From: Cryptomeria japonica
Taxonomy: Eukaryota; Streptophyta; Pinopsida; Cupressales; Cupressaceae
NCBI RefSeq assembly: GCF_030272615.1
Contig: NC_081405.1
Span: forward strand, 156,250,454-156,314,453
DNA length: 64,000 nucleotides
Direction of reading: 5' to 3'
Shown piece by piece: positions 13,514-23,933 of the stretch. The notes under the pieces are model-generated. The model was not told the DNA's origin. It saw only the letters and a list, made by a program, of their open reading frames with translations, and made no database searches. Both the position numbers and the translations under genes were made by a program. Within the stretch, counting starts at the first letter, position 1; each line of letters opens with the position of its first letter.

Positions 13514-14035
13514 ATGGGTCACCAAACTTGTAGAGGGAAACCTTTTGTATGAGACAAAGACTCAGAAACTATAGAGGGCATAAGTCTAGAACTTGAGAGG
13601 CCCACAAAGAGAGCTATAAGAGGAACCCCATGAGGAGGATTGGGGTCCATGCCATCGAACTAGATAACCTAGCTAGAGAAGGAGGTGCCAAATTTGTAGA
13701 AGAATCTAACTCAACATCTGAAGAAGCTAAAAAGAAAGTGAGATGACAACAGTCAACATCCTTCCACTACGTAGGGGAGGAATGTAGATGAGAGCCATGC
13801 ATATATGAAGAAGACAAATGACCTGTAGGAAAACAACATCTGTACTAAAAGGGGATCCCTTTATACTCCAAAATTTGATGCCATGATTGGTCATGCATTC
13901 ATAGAGAGATCTTAGTAGGTAATAGCTTCAAAAGTTTTATATCCTCTAAAATCCAAGCTTTAGAAGTGTATTTTAAATAGCTTGTAGTTGTAAAAAAGTA
14001 ACTAATTACTAAACATTTTCTGACACCCTCCCTTA
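13514..14035 (-). repeat. Copia-type LTR head, truncated (LTR1, left)
   Basis: On the minus strand, a purine tract (CTTAAGGGAGGG, about 14,036-14,047) is followed by an LTR-like start TGTCAGAAAATG. It runs to the outer end of the arm, where homology to the right arm stops, so the LTR is incomplete. It is related to, but distinct from, the LTR at 14,581. Confidence 0.5.
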
Positions 14036-14580
14036 AGTGAAACATAGGTTGAGTATCAAGCAAAAGTTCTTGCTAGCCAAGAGGTTTTATAGCTTCATTA
14101 GTTGTTGACAGAGTTTGGTTTTCCTCCTGATGGTCCCATTGTTCTTTGGTGTGACAATTAGAGTGTCATTCATATTTCTCACAACCTAATGGAGCATTAT
14201 TAAACTAAGCACATAGAGATCCACATGCACTTGATTTAGTAGTTGATTTAAGATGGTCTTCCCAGCTTGGATTACATACCTGTAGAGGAGCAAGTTGCAG
14301 ACATCTTCACTAAACCCTTGGCGTCTCCACTTTATCTTTAGTTGCGACCAATACTCAAGGTGAATGAAATTGTCCTTCCAGTTCACATTTGTTTTCATGC
14401 ATTGCATCTCTCACTTTTGAAGGTTTTTTTTCCACGTGGTTTTTCTCCTTTTCTCTTCTTAGTCTAGACTTCATTGGTTTGTACATAGGTACCTAATCAT
14501 GCCTTTTTTTGTCGGGATCCATTTTTACATTCATGCATTTAGAGTTTTTATACTCACCCTAAGTTTCACTTAAGGGGGGG
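14036..14580 (+). mobile_element. Copia 3' end: degraded RNase H and polypurine tract (left arm)
   Basis: On the plus strand, translation blocks typical of Copia RNase H are visible: EYQA near 14,050, a VLWCDN-type block near 14,140-14,160, TKHIEIH near 14,200 and EQVADIFTKPL at about 14,287-14,320. A purine tract lies just before 14,581. It is a heavily decayed fossil. It abuts LTR1 head to head, and the same arrangement is in the right arm, so the junction predates the inverted duplication. Confidence 0.75.
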
Positions 14581-14735
14581 TATTAGAGAATATTTATCTA
14601 TTCATTTCTTTTTCACAACTAGTTATGCTTGTTTGCTTAGGTTCACTTAGGAGTTTTTATTTTAGTTGTGCACCTAGTTTAGCTTTTATGCATCTAGCTC
14701 AGCTAGAGTTAAGAGTTATTTACTTCCCCATGCTT
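14581..14735 (+). repeat. Truncated Copia LTR (LTR2, left)
   Basis: It starts TATTAGAGAATATTTATC just after the polypurine tract and matches the complete 343-bp LTR at 45,884-46,226 on the minus strand. It breaks off in the left arm near 14,735, where a 16-base sequence (GCAATCACCCATAGCC) occurs at 14,736 and again at 14,766. The right arm keeps the missing 340 bp. Confidence 0.75.
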
Positions 14736-15304
14736 GCAATCACCCATAGCCATGAGACCATATTTGCAATCACCCATAGCCAAGACAACACCAAGGTCCT
14801 CTATAGAATCAAAACATATGACAAAAAAAACATGGGTATAGGGGCAAATCTTGACCTACCCTGTGACCATCAATTTCCAATGCTAAAAAATCTAGGAGTT
14901 CAACTAAGTAAGTGAGGGCCACAAACGATCAAACCTATAAATTAAACCCTTCCTTTAGAGGTAGGAGATGTGGTCCAACACCTTTGAACTAGAACCAACT
15001 CTTGAACAAAGGAGACACATGGGGGACAGTTCTTAGCCATACTTGAAGAACCCTTTGAGGGGTTTTATAGTAAATTGGCGAATAACTTATTTATCGATGT
15101 GTTTAACAAAGCCTTAGGAAAGAAAAAATCACCAATGGTGACAAGAAGAGTTTTGGCAGGGGGAAACAAAACTGTATTGGAGATGTCTAATACCAGGTCG
15201 CAAGTTGAGGAGTAGTTAACCCCTATGGTCTTGGGAGGGAGACAAGAATTTGCAAATGGGGAGCAGGAGGCAATAACAAAAAAATATTGTCTCTCATATG
15301 ATTT
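14736..15304. other. Left-arm sequence with no recognised gene
   Basis: This is internal-region residue of the LTR2 element or unrelated spacer. Short frames (for example 14,625-14,915) are not gene-like. The same sequence is in the right arm at about 45,175-45,740. Confidence 0.5.
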
Positions 15305-16300
15305 TCTATAGAGGTTAATAAGGTTCTCATTCTTTTCTTTAGGTATTGACTACTTTCATAATCCTTCTAGAGGCAATCTCCACATCCTAAAAATATATTT
15401 TGTTGACCAAAATTTCTTTTTCTTTTTTTTTATAGAAATCATAAAAATTAACTAAATATACCATTATAGTAAATTTCACCATTAAAATTGTTCAAGAAAA
15501 TTGATCAATACTATTTAAAAAAATTTATGATTAACATAAATATTTTATTTTCAAAAATTTGGTAAAATATAACTTAGAATAATATAAAATTATCCCATAG
15601 AATATACTATGATATATAATATATTTGATCATTAGTCCCGCTATCTATAGTATTCTAGAAGGATCAACATACTATTCACTTCCTAACATTTAGAAGAAAT
15701 CACTAGCTTGGAGAGCTTCTACTTCATCTTAAGATGCTTAACATTTGGATTCATCAAACCTAGACTCTTATTTGACTAGTTTAATCTTAGGTCAAATTTC
15801 AATTGTCTATTACATTACACCTTTGTTGAATGGGTCCTTAACCTTTCATGATCCTAGGCCATCACCGAGTCATGTGATGTTATCTAGAAATTAACAAGGT
15901 GCTCATTATTTGCTTGTGTGGAGGTATTGGCTAGTTTCACAATCCTTATAGAGGGAATCTCCACATCCTTTGTTGGCCATATGAAGACTAACTAAATCTA
16001 TCATTAATATATGCAAATTTCACTACTAAAATTGTGTACAGAATTGATCAATAAGTAAATTTGAAGAAATTTGTAATTAATTGACACTCTTTTTTTAATG
16101 TTTATTGAAAATTGTAACTTAGAATCATAAAAATTTAGCCAATGTGATATTTCTTTTATTTTTTCTGGATTCGATTGTGTATGTAATTTTTCATCTTATG
16201 CTGAATCACGGAGTATGATTTGAAATGTTGATGATAAAAAAATTGCATACACAATTAAATCCAGAAATATAAAATTATAGATTGTGGAAATCTCATAACA
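15305..16300. repeat. Tandemly duplicated LOX upstream module (left arm)
   Basis: Two related units lie head to tail. The first starts near 15,310 and the second near 15,891. Both begin with a variant of GGTATTGRCTASTTTC followed by AATCTCCACATCC, and both contain variants of ACTAAATMTATCATT and AATTGATCAATA. The offset is about 583 bases. Mirrored copies are in the right arm (about 44,180-45,175) and a diverged third version lies at 47,690-49,260. No ORF is present. This is probably repeated promoter-distal DNA or an unknown repeat family. Confidence 0.7.
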
Positions 16301-16880
16301 TTAATCAATGGGTCGTTTGCAAAACATCTGTTGTGAAAACATTATAGATAAGGAGGAAAAGCTCATTTTAAACGGGCATGATTTTTAATATTTAGATCAG
16401 AGTCATCTGTGCAAGTTGCACAACGTGCGTTTCCAACTCTCTTATTTAAATAAAAGTTGCTGTCGACCCATAGTTTTCATCTCCGTAAGACTAGGTCGGT
16501 GCAAGTTTTAAATGAAAGATCTTATCTAGCCCTGGATCTTATGACACCTTCAACATGCATTTGGGAAGAAAAACAGAAATGCCTACATGTCGAATCTTTG
16601 GATAGGCGGGCATAGGACAATGACATATTGTCGCCCGAAGACGTTTTCAACTCGGATCCAGTGCGCACATGGGAAAAACTAAACACAGTCTTTACGCTCC
16701 AAAATGTTTTCCGTAATCCGTTAAACAAGGCGTTTCGTTTCGCCCATCCGTATCAGTTTTGAAATTTGATTCGAGCAGAAGTGCCGGCAATTTTGCATGA
16801 CCTTTCCGCTGCGATGAAGCATTAAACACGTTTTTTTAAAACGAACTGAAGCCATTGCCGTCGAAGCTCGCCCGTCTGTG

Positions 16881-16888
16881 TATAAATA
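16881..16888 (+). promoter_or_regulatory. TATA box of left LOX
   Basis: TATAAATA lies 155 bases before the chosen ATG. Transcription would start near 16,911, where ATCTCA is repeated three times in tandem, giving a 5' UTR of about 130 bases without an ATG in the reading frame. The match is identical in the right copy (43,590-43,597). Confidence 0.75.
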
Positions 16889-17042
16889 GAGATGTGGAGT
16901 GGAGCAGCAAAGGTATCTCAATCTCAATCTCAACCGGTGTGAGTGTTTTAAGAGTTGGTTTGATCGCCCAAGTTACACGTTAAGCCTTGGCGAGGGAGAT
17001 CACTTTGGAGCAGGATATAGTATTTTAGGTATAGCCTGCAAG

Positions 17043-20000
17043 ATGAATGTCAAAAGTTTATTGAATAACATCTCTGCTCCAAAAATTCCAACAATTCCAT
17101 TGACCTCTCAAAATGGGAATGCGGAGAAGTTTGAAATCAAAGGAGAAGTGGTGTTAATGAAAGCATATCTTGCGGATGTTACCGACTACTCTGCCACGAT
17201 AGCGGACACGGTCTCTGAATTGCTCGGGCGGAAAGTCTTTCTTCAGCTCGTTAGTAGCGACAAGATTGATCAAGGTAATATAGTTATTAGCACTTGCCAC
17301 ATTAATATTTTCTCTTCTTCACCTTGGTAATAATTAACTTATACCATTGTCCGACCTACCTGTGTAGATTCGGGATTGGGGAAGAAAGGAGAGGAGGAAT
17401 CAATAAGCTGGAACCCACTGGATGGTCCCATCGCTGGTGACTCGAAATTCTCCGTCAGCTTCACATGGAACGCTGATCTGGGAGTGCCCGGTGCATTGAT
17501 GGTGAGGAACTCGCACCCGAGGGAGTTCTTCTTGAGATCGCTCACTCTTTCTGCTGTACCCGGCAAACTTCCAGCGCTACGTTTTGTGTGTAACTCCTGG
17601 ATCTACCCTTACTATTTATTCAGCAAAACCGACCGGGTCTTCTTTTCTACTCAGGTATAATTTGAAACAGATAATTTGATAACTTGCAAGTAATCACGTA
17701 ACGGCGTATTATTAACGTATGTTATATCGTGAATATTAATGATTTCAGAGCCATCTTCCCAATGAAACGCCGGCGGGGTTGTTAACGTTGAGAAAGAGAG
17801 AGCTGGCTTCTCTGCGAGGAAATGGGACCGGAGAGAGAAAGTTTTACGATCGTGTGTATGACTACGATCTTTACAATGATCTCGGTAACCCAGACAGCAA
17901 TCCTGATCTCCGCAGGGAGGTGCTCGGTGGATCGCAGGACCTTCCTTATCCCAGAAGATGTAGAACTGGACGTGCCCGGTGTAAAACAGGTCCTCTAAAT
18001 ATTATAAAGCTTCTAGCCTTTGTGTAATGTTTATTGATTTTAGTTTAAACTGCTTGGGAGATTCAATCATTGATAATATTTATAATAAATATGACAGATC
18101 GGAAGTTCGAGAGCTTGCCTCTGTTGTCCACCACCCAATACTTCATTCCGCCAGACGAGAAGTTCCCTCATATCAATCTGTCCGACTACAGGTCTAATTT
18201 GGTGCGAGCCTTGGCCAAAAAGGTGGTACCCACCATCAAATCCATATTTGGCGATGAGTTCCACTCGCTGCAAGACGTGAGAGATATTTACAGCAAAGGA
18301 ATCCCCAAGTCTATCAACAACGTCATGGATCTTAGTCGAGACCTAATTCCTCTTCAAATGGTGAAAGGATTGCTCAGCACACAGGACCAAGCTCTCATAC
18401 ACTTCACAGTTCCCCAAGTCATTAAGGGTGCGAGATCAAAACTATTTATCAACTTAAGTTTATGCGATTCCTTCTAGTAGATTACATGTAACTGATGATA
18501 TTAAAATTTCAATTTTTCATTTCTGACTTGCAGCTGACGAACATGCGTGGAAGACTGACGAAGAGTTTGCACGCCAAGTTCTTTCCGGTCTCAATCCCAT
18601 GGCCATTCAATGTCTGCAGGCAAGCCAATTTAAAATCTCCTCCATTTTTAGTAGAATGCTAATGTTGATGTTGTAGTTGAATATTGACTACAATGCTAGT
18701 GTTCTTCTCTTGAACTTGGAACAGAGCTTTCCTCCATCAAGCAGCTTGGACGCCCAGTTATATGGCCCTCAAGAGAGTTGTATAACGGCAGAGCATATCG
18801 AGAGAAACCTTGATGGGCTTACCGTGCAGCAGGTACGTTATATCCATTTAGAGATTTATCTAGTTCCACATGATATCGAAAACAAAAGGGACAGAGAATT
18901 CTGATACTTTTATTAAATGCGAATGACTTGATCAGGCTTTGGAAGCAAAAAGACTGTTTATTTTGGACTACTACGACGCGTACATGCCCTACATCGAACG
19001 CATTAACAAAGAATCAGATCATCGTAAAATGTACGCTTCCCGCACTCTCTTCTTCCTCACAGACCAAGGAATTCTGAGGGTTGTTGCGATCGAGTTGTGC
19101 TTGCCTCACACCAGTCTCACCCAATGTGAAAGTAATGTTTATACCCCTGGCCAAGAGGGAGAAGAAGGCGCTCTGTGGCTGCTCGCCAAAGCACATTCAA
19201 GAGTTAATGATGCCGGTTATCACCAGTTAATCAGTCATTGGTAAGGTCACATCGACCCAAGAAACAGTAATTCTATTTACATCAAGTAGAAAAATTAATG
19301 TCATGATGATTAATTTTTCCCTTCTTCATGCAGGCTAAGAACTCATGCTGTCATCGAGCCTTTCATCATTGCTACTCACAGGCAGCTAAGCAAAATGCAT
19401 CCCCTTCACAAACTATTACTCCCTCATTATTTTGACACCATGGACATTAATCAATCTGCCCGGCAGATTCTGATTAATGCAAATGGTGTTATTGAAGAAG
19501 GATTCACACCCTACAGATACGCCATAGAGTTGTCCTCTAAAGCATATAAACACTGGAAACTCAATGAACAAGGCTTGCCCGCCGATCTAATCAAAAGGTA
19601 ATGTGTTTTTGTTTGCTCTCTTACTCTCTACTGCCATTGTATCATATAGATCATTCTAAGGCTTGCACGCCCATCTCATTAAAATGTATAATACTCTCTG
19701 CTCTGTCCTGTCATATAAATAATTCTAAGCTAGGAGACGTACCTATGCAATTGCAGAGGGATGGCAGTTGAAGACTCAACGGCACCTCACGGACTGAGGC
19801 TTGTGATAGAAGACTACCCATATGCAGTTGACGGTCTGGAGATCTGGGGTGCTTTAAAGCAATGGGTGAGTGATTATGTGTCTCTCTACTACAAGAGCGA
19901 CGATGCAATCAAGGAAGACGCAGAAGTGCAAGCATGGTGGAAGGAGGCGGTGAATGTGGGGCATGGAGACCTGAAGAATGAAAGTGGATGGTATCAGATG

Positions 20001-20531
20001 GAGTCAGTGGAGGAAGCGGTGGAAGCGATTACAACCATCATTTGGATTGCATCTGCTCACCATGCAGCCGTCAACTTTGGGCAATATGCGTACGGAGGAT
20101 ACATGCCCAATCTCCCCACCCTCAGCAGACGCCTCATTCCTGAGCAACATTCCCTTGACTACGCCGAAATGATGAATGACCCAGAGGGGTTTATGCTCTC
20201 ATCTGTCTCCACCCCCAACCAGGCCACCACGGTGATGGCGGTGTTGGAGCTTCTGTCGAAGCATTCAACGGATGAAGCCTACTTAGGGCAGGTGAAGGGA
20301 TCCACTCATGAATTGACTGACGATGAGGGCATCGAACAAGCGTTTGGAAAATTCTCTGCAACTCTGGCGGGCGTGGAGAAAAATGTGTCAGAGAGGAACA
20401 AAAATTCCAACCTGAAGAACAGGTATGGGCCCTCCCAGGTTCCGTACACGCTGCTCTATCCGGGCACTACTGATCTCTCCAAGCAGGGCGGATTGACCGG
20501 CAGGGGAATTCCAAACAGCGTTTCTATTTAA
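17043..20531 (+). CDS. LOX: Lipoxygenase (plant LOX, type 1, predicted 13-LOX), left copy
   Basis: It adds dioxygen to linoleic or linolenic acid to form hydroperoxides, the entry to oxylipin synthesis. There are nine exons, the usual plant LOX number: 17,043-17,274, 17,368-17,654, 17,749-17,989, 18,098-18,427, 18,534-18,619, 18,725-18,832, 18,936-19,240, 19,334-19,597 and 19,757-20,531. They give 2,628 nt (875 residues), all in frame, ending [12 protein letters not shown] domain about 35-170; catalytic domain about 180-875. Iron ligands by alignment to soybean LOX-1: His529, His534, His720, Asn724, Ile875. Ala572 predicts S-stereochemistry; Gly586-Phe587 fits a 13-LOX pocket. Leu737 stands where soybean has Arg707. 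Intron 5 is GC-AG (CAG/GCAAG). The start is the first in-frame ATG after the TATA box; no plastid transit peptide is obvious, so a cytosolic site is likely. Specificity is inferred, not shown. Confidence 0.96.
19570..19726 (+). repeat. Tandem duplication of the exon 8 / intron 8 boundary (left LOX)
   Basis: Exon 8's last 28 bases plus the start of intron 8 (19,570-19,657) are followed by a decayed second copy (19,658-19,726). AGGCTTGCCCGCCGATC becomes AGGCTTGCACGCCCATC, and the donor AAAAGGTAATG becomes AAAATGTATAA. Both copies end with an ATATARATMATTCT motif. This explains why intron 8 is 159 bp while the other seven introns are 93-108 bp. The false donor has lost its GT. Confidence 0.85.
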
Positions 20532-20697
20532 TCTTTGTCTCCTTTTATTCCAGCGTTTGATTTACAAGTTTTTGTTTAAAACAGCAGCTGCCACGATTAT
20601 GCATCACTGTCGGGCTCACTCACTAAATGTAATTCAGTAACGTGTGCACTTATGTAGAACTGGGTGTAGTTGGCACCCGCCCAATTCATCATAGTTT

Positions 20698-20703
20698 AAT
20701 AAA
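20698..20703 (+). terminator. Poly(A) signal of left LOX
   Basis: AATAAA lies 167 bases after the stop codon, a normal plant 3' UTR length. The mirror image is at 39,775-39,780 in the right copy. Confidence 0.65.
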
Positions 20704-20800
20704 GAATTGCCTAAAGAGGTGCAGCTTTCCTTCCCTTTTGTTTCTCCGTATTACCCTTAGTCCCCACCTGATAGTCACTGAAGTTTTATGGCTTATGGCT

Positions 20801-21435
20801 ATCTTATGTAATAAATACTAAATATAATATTCACTGTGCCTAAAAGGATTAGACCTATCAGATTGATTATGACTAGGGTATATATTTAATAATATACATA
20901 AAATTCTATTGTATTTTTATGTGAAAAGCTGATTAAAAATAGATGCTTCAAGAAAGACATCTCTATATATAAGTTAGTAGCAATCATGATGCACCAATTA
21001 AACTATAATTATATAGTATTATATTATTATATTATTAAATATAATAATATTATATTAATATATTTAATATTAAAATATTATTAATATATCACAATTCTAA
21101 TAGTATAACTGTTATATTATTAATAGTATTATATTATCAAATTATTCGATTAGTGGAAGGGTTACGGTTAGAGGCAGGATAAATGATAGGGTTATGGTTA
21201 AGATTAGGGATATTTGGTTAAGGGTTAGGGACCAAGGTTAAAGATAGAATTATGATTAGGGTTTGTGTTAGGATTAGGATTCGAGTTAGAATTAGGGTTA
21301 GGGTTAGAGATATGGCAAAAGATTGTCTCTCATTTTATTTCTAACCCTAATCCTATGTAACAAATACTAAAAATAATATTCACTATGTCTAAAAGGATTA
21401 GGTCTATTAGATGGATTATGATTATGGTAAAATAA
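20801..21435. repeat. Direct repeats flanking an AT-rich and telomere-like block (left)
   Basis: About 85 bases near 20,803 (TATGTAATAAATACTAAA, then CCTAAAAGGATTAGACC) recur near 21,354 (TATGTAACAAATACTAAA, then TCTAAAAGGATTAGGTC). Between them are an AT-only stretch with nested ATTATAT/TTAATAT palindromes (about 21,003-21,135) and the TTAGGG-like array. The same order is mirrored at about 39,045-39,680. Confidence 0.75.
21157..21312 (+). repeat. Degenerate telomere-like repeat (left)
   Basis: About twenty imperfect variants of GGGTTA/TTAGGG, such as AGGGTTATGGTTAAGATTAGGG, spaced 6-12 bases apart. The cleanest run is TTAGGGTTAGGGTTAGAG at 21,293-21,310. The period is nearer the 6-base unit than the 7-base plant telomere unit TTTAGGG. 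It may be an interstitial telomere-like tract or a simple minisatellite. Confidence 0.7.
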
Positions 21436-22906
21436 TTTATAAGTTAAAGTTTTGTTAGCGCAAACAAAATCATTGAGATTTTATATATTCACAATCATAC
21501 AAATAGAGAAACAATATGAAAGGAAAACAACACATCAAGGGTACTAACTTTAGGTGTGATTCAACTTTTATAACTTTGGGAAAAAAAAGAAAACTATTTT
21601 TATGTAAAATAATTTATTTTGATTAAAGATATAAGGTAAGCAAGCGATAATTGATTTTGATTAAATAAGTTTGAATAGATTATTCAAATATTTAAATTAA
21701 TTGTAATATTTGATTTGAAATTTTATGATTATTTTTTAAATAGTTGTAAGAAATCGATTTATTAGTGTTTTAGAATTTTAAAATGATCTCAAATTATAAA
21801 AAAATGATCATCTATTACTCTGGGTCACTTAAGTGAGTGCAAACTTGAGCTCTGCATCCCTACTAATATAAAAAAACTAATTTGATCTAGCAAAAATGTG
21901 CTCTTTTAGATTTCTCTTATCTTAGAAATATTTTCTATAAATATGAGAAAGAGTTAGTGATGTTTACAAATATAATTAGAGAATCATCTCAACTGTGTGG
22001 GTCTTTTCCTCCTAAATTAGACCCCTTGAAAACTAGGTTTGAAGTTGTGAATGAAGGATTAAAGATAGTAAGCATGAAATAGGCCTAGGATGATGAAACA
22101 ATTAAACAAAAGTAGAATATATTATGCTTTAATCTCTTAGATCTAGATATTATTCTTATAGTGAAGTTAACTTCAAAAGAGTGAATAAATGACATCCTAG
22201 ACCGCAAATCAATCAAATATGCACTAGGTTGGCTCACAAAAACTAAATGAAGTGACAAGAAAGGAAATAATTTGAATTTTAAATTTTAAGAAATCAAGAT
22301 TTAGAGTAATGACTATAAAAGTGGCTTGGTCCATGTCTGCACCCACTAATTTTATTTTCTATGGGTTAGGAATACAATTATAGTGATCAATGGTAAAGGG
22401 TATTGGGATGTGTGATATCATGATCTAAATCTACACAAGAATATATATATAGCATATAAGATAATTATGACATTTAAAACGCCCTAATAAAAATAATTCT
22501 TAAACATAAAAGAAAAGGACATGAGTATGCATATTTCCTCAACTCACACATTAATTTGACATGCAAAACACTTTGTATTGTAGAGGAAGTAGTGTTAACA
22601 CATATATTTAGCTATGCATAAATATAAAATATATTAAATACACCATGTACAACAACCAAAATATAATGACCATGAAACAACTTTCACACCAATGTCAAAT
22701 TAACTACAACAATTATTTGCATAGCTGTATTGGCTTCCTTCATAACCACTTGCATAACACTAAGGGTTTATGAATCACAATAGACATGCATAATACATAA
22801 CACAAACATGGACAAAAATAATTATTCATGCACCGACAACATATTATATTACTACTACCTATGGATCAACATTAAAATTTGGAGATGTGTTTGGTAGGGA
22901 TGAAAA
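21436..22906. other. AT-rich LOX 3' flank, no gene seen
   Basis: No coding frame, RNA gene or transposon end is recognisable. The stretch to 22,863 is shared with the right arm with scattered single-base differences. Homology ends at 22,863. Confidence 0.6.
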
Positions 22907-23200
22907 TTTTGGGTAAATATCAATTCAAAGTTTTAGATTTAAAAACAAAGAAAAATGTGTAGATTGGAGAGCCAGAAACCTATTTTAAAAAATTGAAGAA
23001 ATGAATGAGGCAATGTAAGAAAGAACTTATAAATTACAAAAAAATACGAAGAAATTTTTGGGCAAATATCAATTCAAAGTTGTAGATTTAAAAACAAAGG
23101 AACATGTGTAGATTGGAGCAAGTCATAAAAACTGTATAAAAACCTTTTGAAGAAATGAATGAGGCAATGTAAGAAAGAAATTATAAATTACAAAAAATAG
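22907..23200. repeat. Two-copy tandem repeat of about 149 bp
   Basis: The blocks starting at 22,911 (GGGTAAATATCAATTCAAAG) and 23,060 (GGGCAAATATCAATTCAAAG) stay similar through AGATTTAAAAACAAAG, GTGTAGATTGGAG, GAAATGAATGAGGCAATG and TTATAAATTACAAAAAA. The copies differ by a few substitutions and small indels. The repeat lies just inside the left edge of the spacer, outside the inverted repeat. Confidence 0.85.
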
Positions 23201-23928
23201 GAAGAGAATGCAGGTACTTGCAATGAGATACTGAATTAAAACAAAAAGGAGACAAAGAAGAGTAGAGGCTATGTGAAAAAAGGCTACACAAAGAAAAAAC
23301 TTTAAAAATATGCAAATGCTAGATAGAGAAGGGCATCAAAAGGGAAGAATTTGTGGTGGAGTAAAGTAAACATAAATTTATATTTTTATAATAAACATTT
23401 TAAAATAATATATATCAATATTATAAATTATAATAGTATTAACTATTATGATTTTTTATAGTTTATTAATAATTTTAAGTGTCATATATATGGTTTTAGA
23501 AAAAAATAGCATGTCAATGCATGCAGTCCAATAATTTTATAAGTTGTTATATATGGTCTAAAAGTGAAAAAATGGCCATATAGCCTGTCAAATTCCAGGC
23601 TTGAGTGTGGGTAATTTTCTCAAGCCACAGTTTGCTGCAACATCAAAAATGCTTCAAAATTTCCAATTTTAACGCTTCCTTTCTTTTTCTTCCTAACCTT
23701 CTATTTTGGTATTATCTTTCCTTGTAAGTGTTTTTTTTTGCATTGGATCTTGGGCATTAAATATCGGGAAATTTTTTTTGTCGAGGCATTTTTCTAGGTT
23801 GCAACCTTGTGGTTTGGCTATATTGAATCTTCACTTCATGGTACATCTTCATTTTTGTGTGACTTGTGAAGTTTCTTATAAGGGATTTTGGTTGTAAATT
23901 ATTGCTTTTTTTTTAAATTTAAAAAGAA
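23201..23928. other. AT-rich spacer, no gene seen
   Basis: No convincing coding or RNA feature. A 63-codon frame near 23,706-23,897 has no recognisable content. Confidence 0.5.
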
Positions 23929-23933
23929 GTTGG

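Larger units (their letters stand above)
13514..22863. repeat. Left arm of a large inverted repeat carrying LOX
   Basis: The whole block reappears in reverse complement at 37,602-47,295. For most of the arm the partner of position x is 60,478 minus x. The outer limit is where ATGGGTCACCAAACTTG begins to match; the inner limit is at TACTACCTATG (22,863). The LOX gene and promoter are identical in every part compared. The outermost 175 bases of LTR compared differ at about 6%, and the left arm lacks about 340 bp kept on the right (45,727-46,070). No target duplication flanks the arms (CACCA against TATAA outside), so this is not one transposon. Confidence 0.95.

Noticed and set aside
16522-16933. 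Minus-strand frames of about 70 codons over the left LOX promoter
   Set aside because: They overlap the TATA box and upstream region of LOX, have no recognisable content, and are mirrored only because the arms are identical.
16899-17042. Longer LOX N-terminus from an upstream in-frame start
   Set aside because: The frame is open upstream, but its first codon there is GTG and there is no ATG before 17,043. The TATA box at 16,881 also makes this stretch 5' UTR.
21157-21312. CRISPR-like or true telomere array
   Set aside because: The units are too short and irregular for CRISPR, and too degenerate and internal for a working telomere.
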